From Parelaphostrongylus tenuis (Eukaryota > Nematoda > Chromadorea > Rhabditida > Metastrongylidae): DNA of 64,000 bases. The DNA is taken from NCBI GenBank assembly GCA_019055375.1, contig JAHQIW010000616.1:310001-374000 (forward strand). Direction: 5' to 3'. Each line of letters starts with the position of its first letter. The stretch's first letter is position 1. Below the pieces are notes generated by a model. It was not told where the DNA came from, did no database searches, and worked only from the letters and a program-made list of their open reading frames with translations. Shown piece by piece: positions 62,835-64,000 of this stretch. The position numbers were made by a program, and so were the translations under genes.

Positions 62835-64000
62835 GTAAGCATAATTTGTTCCTAAATTCTCCAAATTATTAACGCCTTTCATGATCCAAAAATGTTCCGT
62901 ATCAGAGTTTTTTCTTTGATTTTGGTTTGCTATTTGATAAACAAGTTTCGAGTGTAAGAAATTTTACTGTTGAAAATTGCTATCAAATCTAAAAAGAGAA
63001 CGTTTATAATTTGTATCATTGGTACTAACACCACTCATAGAGTATCAGTGAGGTCTCCATTTGCTCAAGTCTTGTTCCGTAGTGTAGAGTAGGAAACATT
63101 CTTGACTGCTTCAGAATAGATAGATGTCGTTTTTTTTTTTAGTGAAAATCTCAAGGCGACTCTTATGTACCAACTCCATCACATGATTCTGATATAGTTG
63201 AAACTCACATTCAATAATTTAACAGTTCTAAGAGCAGCTATAGTCTTTCACATTAGCAAATCTAAATACGAACTGATGTTATTACTAGCAGTTATATCCT
63301 GAGAACAAATCACAGTGTTGATATGCCATATCGTGTGAATCAATAATTATGTATTTTATTGCTAAAAGTTCGACTGCTACCTTATGTCAACATATGTTAT
63401 GTCGCCGTTTACAAGCGAGCATTCAGCCAAATCTCCAAGCCAGAGAGGATGTCGACTAATGTCTTTAATCTATTATATGACTTTGAAAGCTTACGTTGTT
63501 TGAGGCTTCTATTCCTATTGTGGTACTTGAGACTCAATCATTTTTACTTCTTGTTCAGGTAATATTTGAATATAAAAGTTTATTTTTATTGGCGCCTTCA
63601 TATTCTGTCTAAAATTTTACGCGTTGGACTCGAATATAGTTCGTGGAAGTCTTTCATTAATGGATTTTCTTAGATTGCTGTCGTCGCAATCTTTTTTTCT
63701 GTCAAGTTTCTTCTAATTTCTACCGTTTTAGTTTCCTATTCACCCTTTCTTTTCTTGTTTACTTTCTTCTCCTCGTTTTATTTGGAGCGCATACAAGCCC
63801 ATCACAGACCCAACAATCATTCGTACATGTTTTTTAAAACAAGACCTTATTTCACATAGGCTTAACTGATCAATAGTAACTTAGCTACCATTTACGCTTT
63901 CTAACAAACTCGTGTTCACTTAGTGATCCAAGAAAGTAATCGTTTATGACATGGTGTTTACTGATTGACGATGGCACTAATTATTGTTGTCTGGATGAAT
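62835..64000. other. Intergenic or intron, nothing recognised
   Basis: AT-rich, no supported exon or repeat. Confidence 0.35.

Overview
The window looks like gene-poor nuclear DNA from a parasitic nematode, most likely a strongylid such as a hookworm. Four things point that way. The base composition is AT-rich with short, phased exons closed by TTTTCAG/TTTTCTAG-type acceptors and GTAAGT/GTGAGT donors. There is a CK1/TTBK-like kinase gene of the type expanded in nematodes. There are RTE-type non-LTR retrotransposons of the kind common in hookworm assemblies. tRNA-derived repeats are dense. No bacterial operon, rRNA or CRISPR array is present. The species assignment is inference.

Layout. 1-2,675: an RTE retrotransposon whose 5' part is inverted against its 3' end. 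4,198-4,232: a hammerhead-ribozyme-like motif. 4,867-7,050: a decayed second RTE copy. 8,228-8,640: two different tRNA-like repeat modules. 9,635-14,110 (minus): six phased exons of a CK1/TTBK-like protein kinase, the best supported host gene here, with further coding-like exons and SINEs in its introns. 14,111-28,500: mostly repeats, including a long repeat unit at 19.2-20.4 kb and a foldback element at 24.9-25.2 kb with two hammerhead-like motifs. 28,545-44,723: scattered candidate exons, a two-exon candidate gene at 30,331-31,412 (minus), several foldback elements, a degenerate ACTATC array and a 270-bp GT microsatellite. 45,735-46,385: second copy of the long repeat unit. 47,215-49,853 (minus): a 5'-truncated RTE copy carrying a later insertion of a foldback element. 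49,922-50,241: a tRNA-derived SINE with a perfect 16-bp target duplication. 51,200-52,000: a cluster of tRNA-like modules. 54,911-57,806 (plus): the last exons of an unidentified host gene. 56,690-57,170: an inverted pair of tRNA-like modules. 59,721-62,834: candidate exons on both strands, unidentified.

How it fits together. RTE elements supply reverse transcriptase and endonuclease, and are the plausible partners for the SINEs. At least two distinct tRNA-like modules (acceptor arms GCCTCGG and GCGTCGG) share the same outer flanks and recur as inverted pairs, which is not ordinary SINE architecture. Five dispersed copies of a motif matching a minimal hammerhead ribozyme core, one with an independently paired stem II, suggest remnants of Penelope-like or retrozyme-like elements. 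These two repeat systems are the most unusual content of the window. Exon calls rest on reading frame, splice-site and phase agreement only; no homology search or transcript evidence was available.
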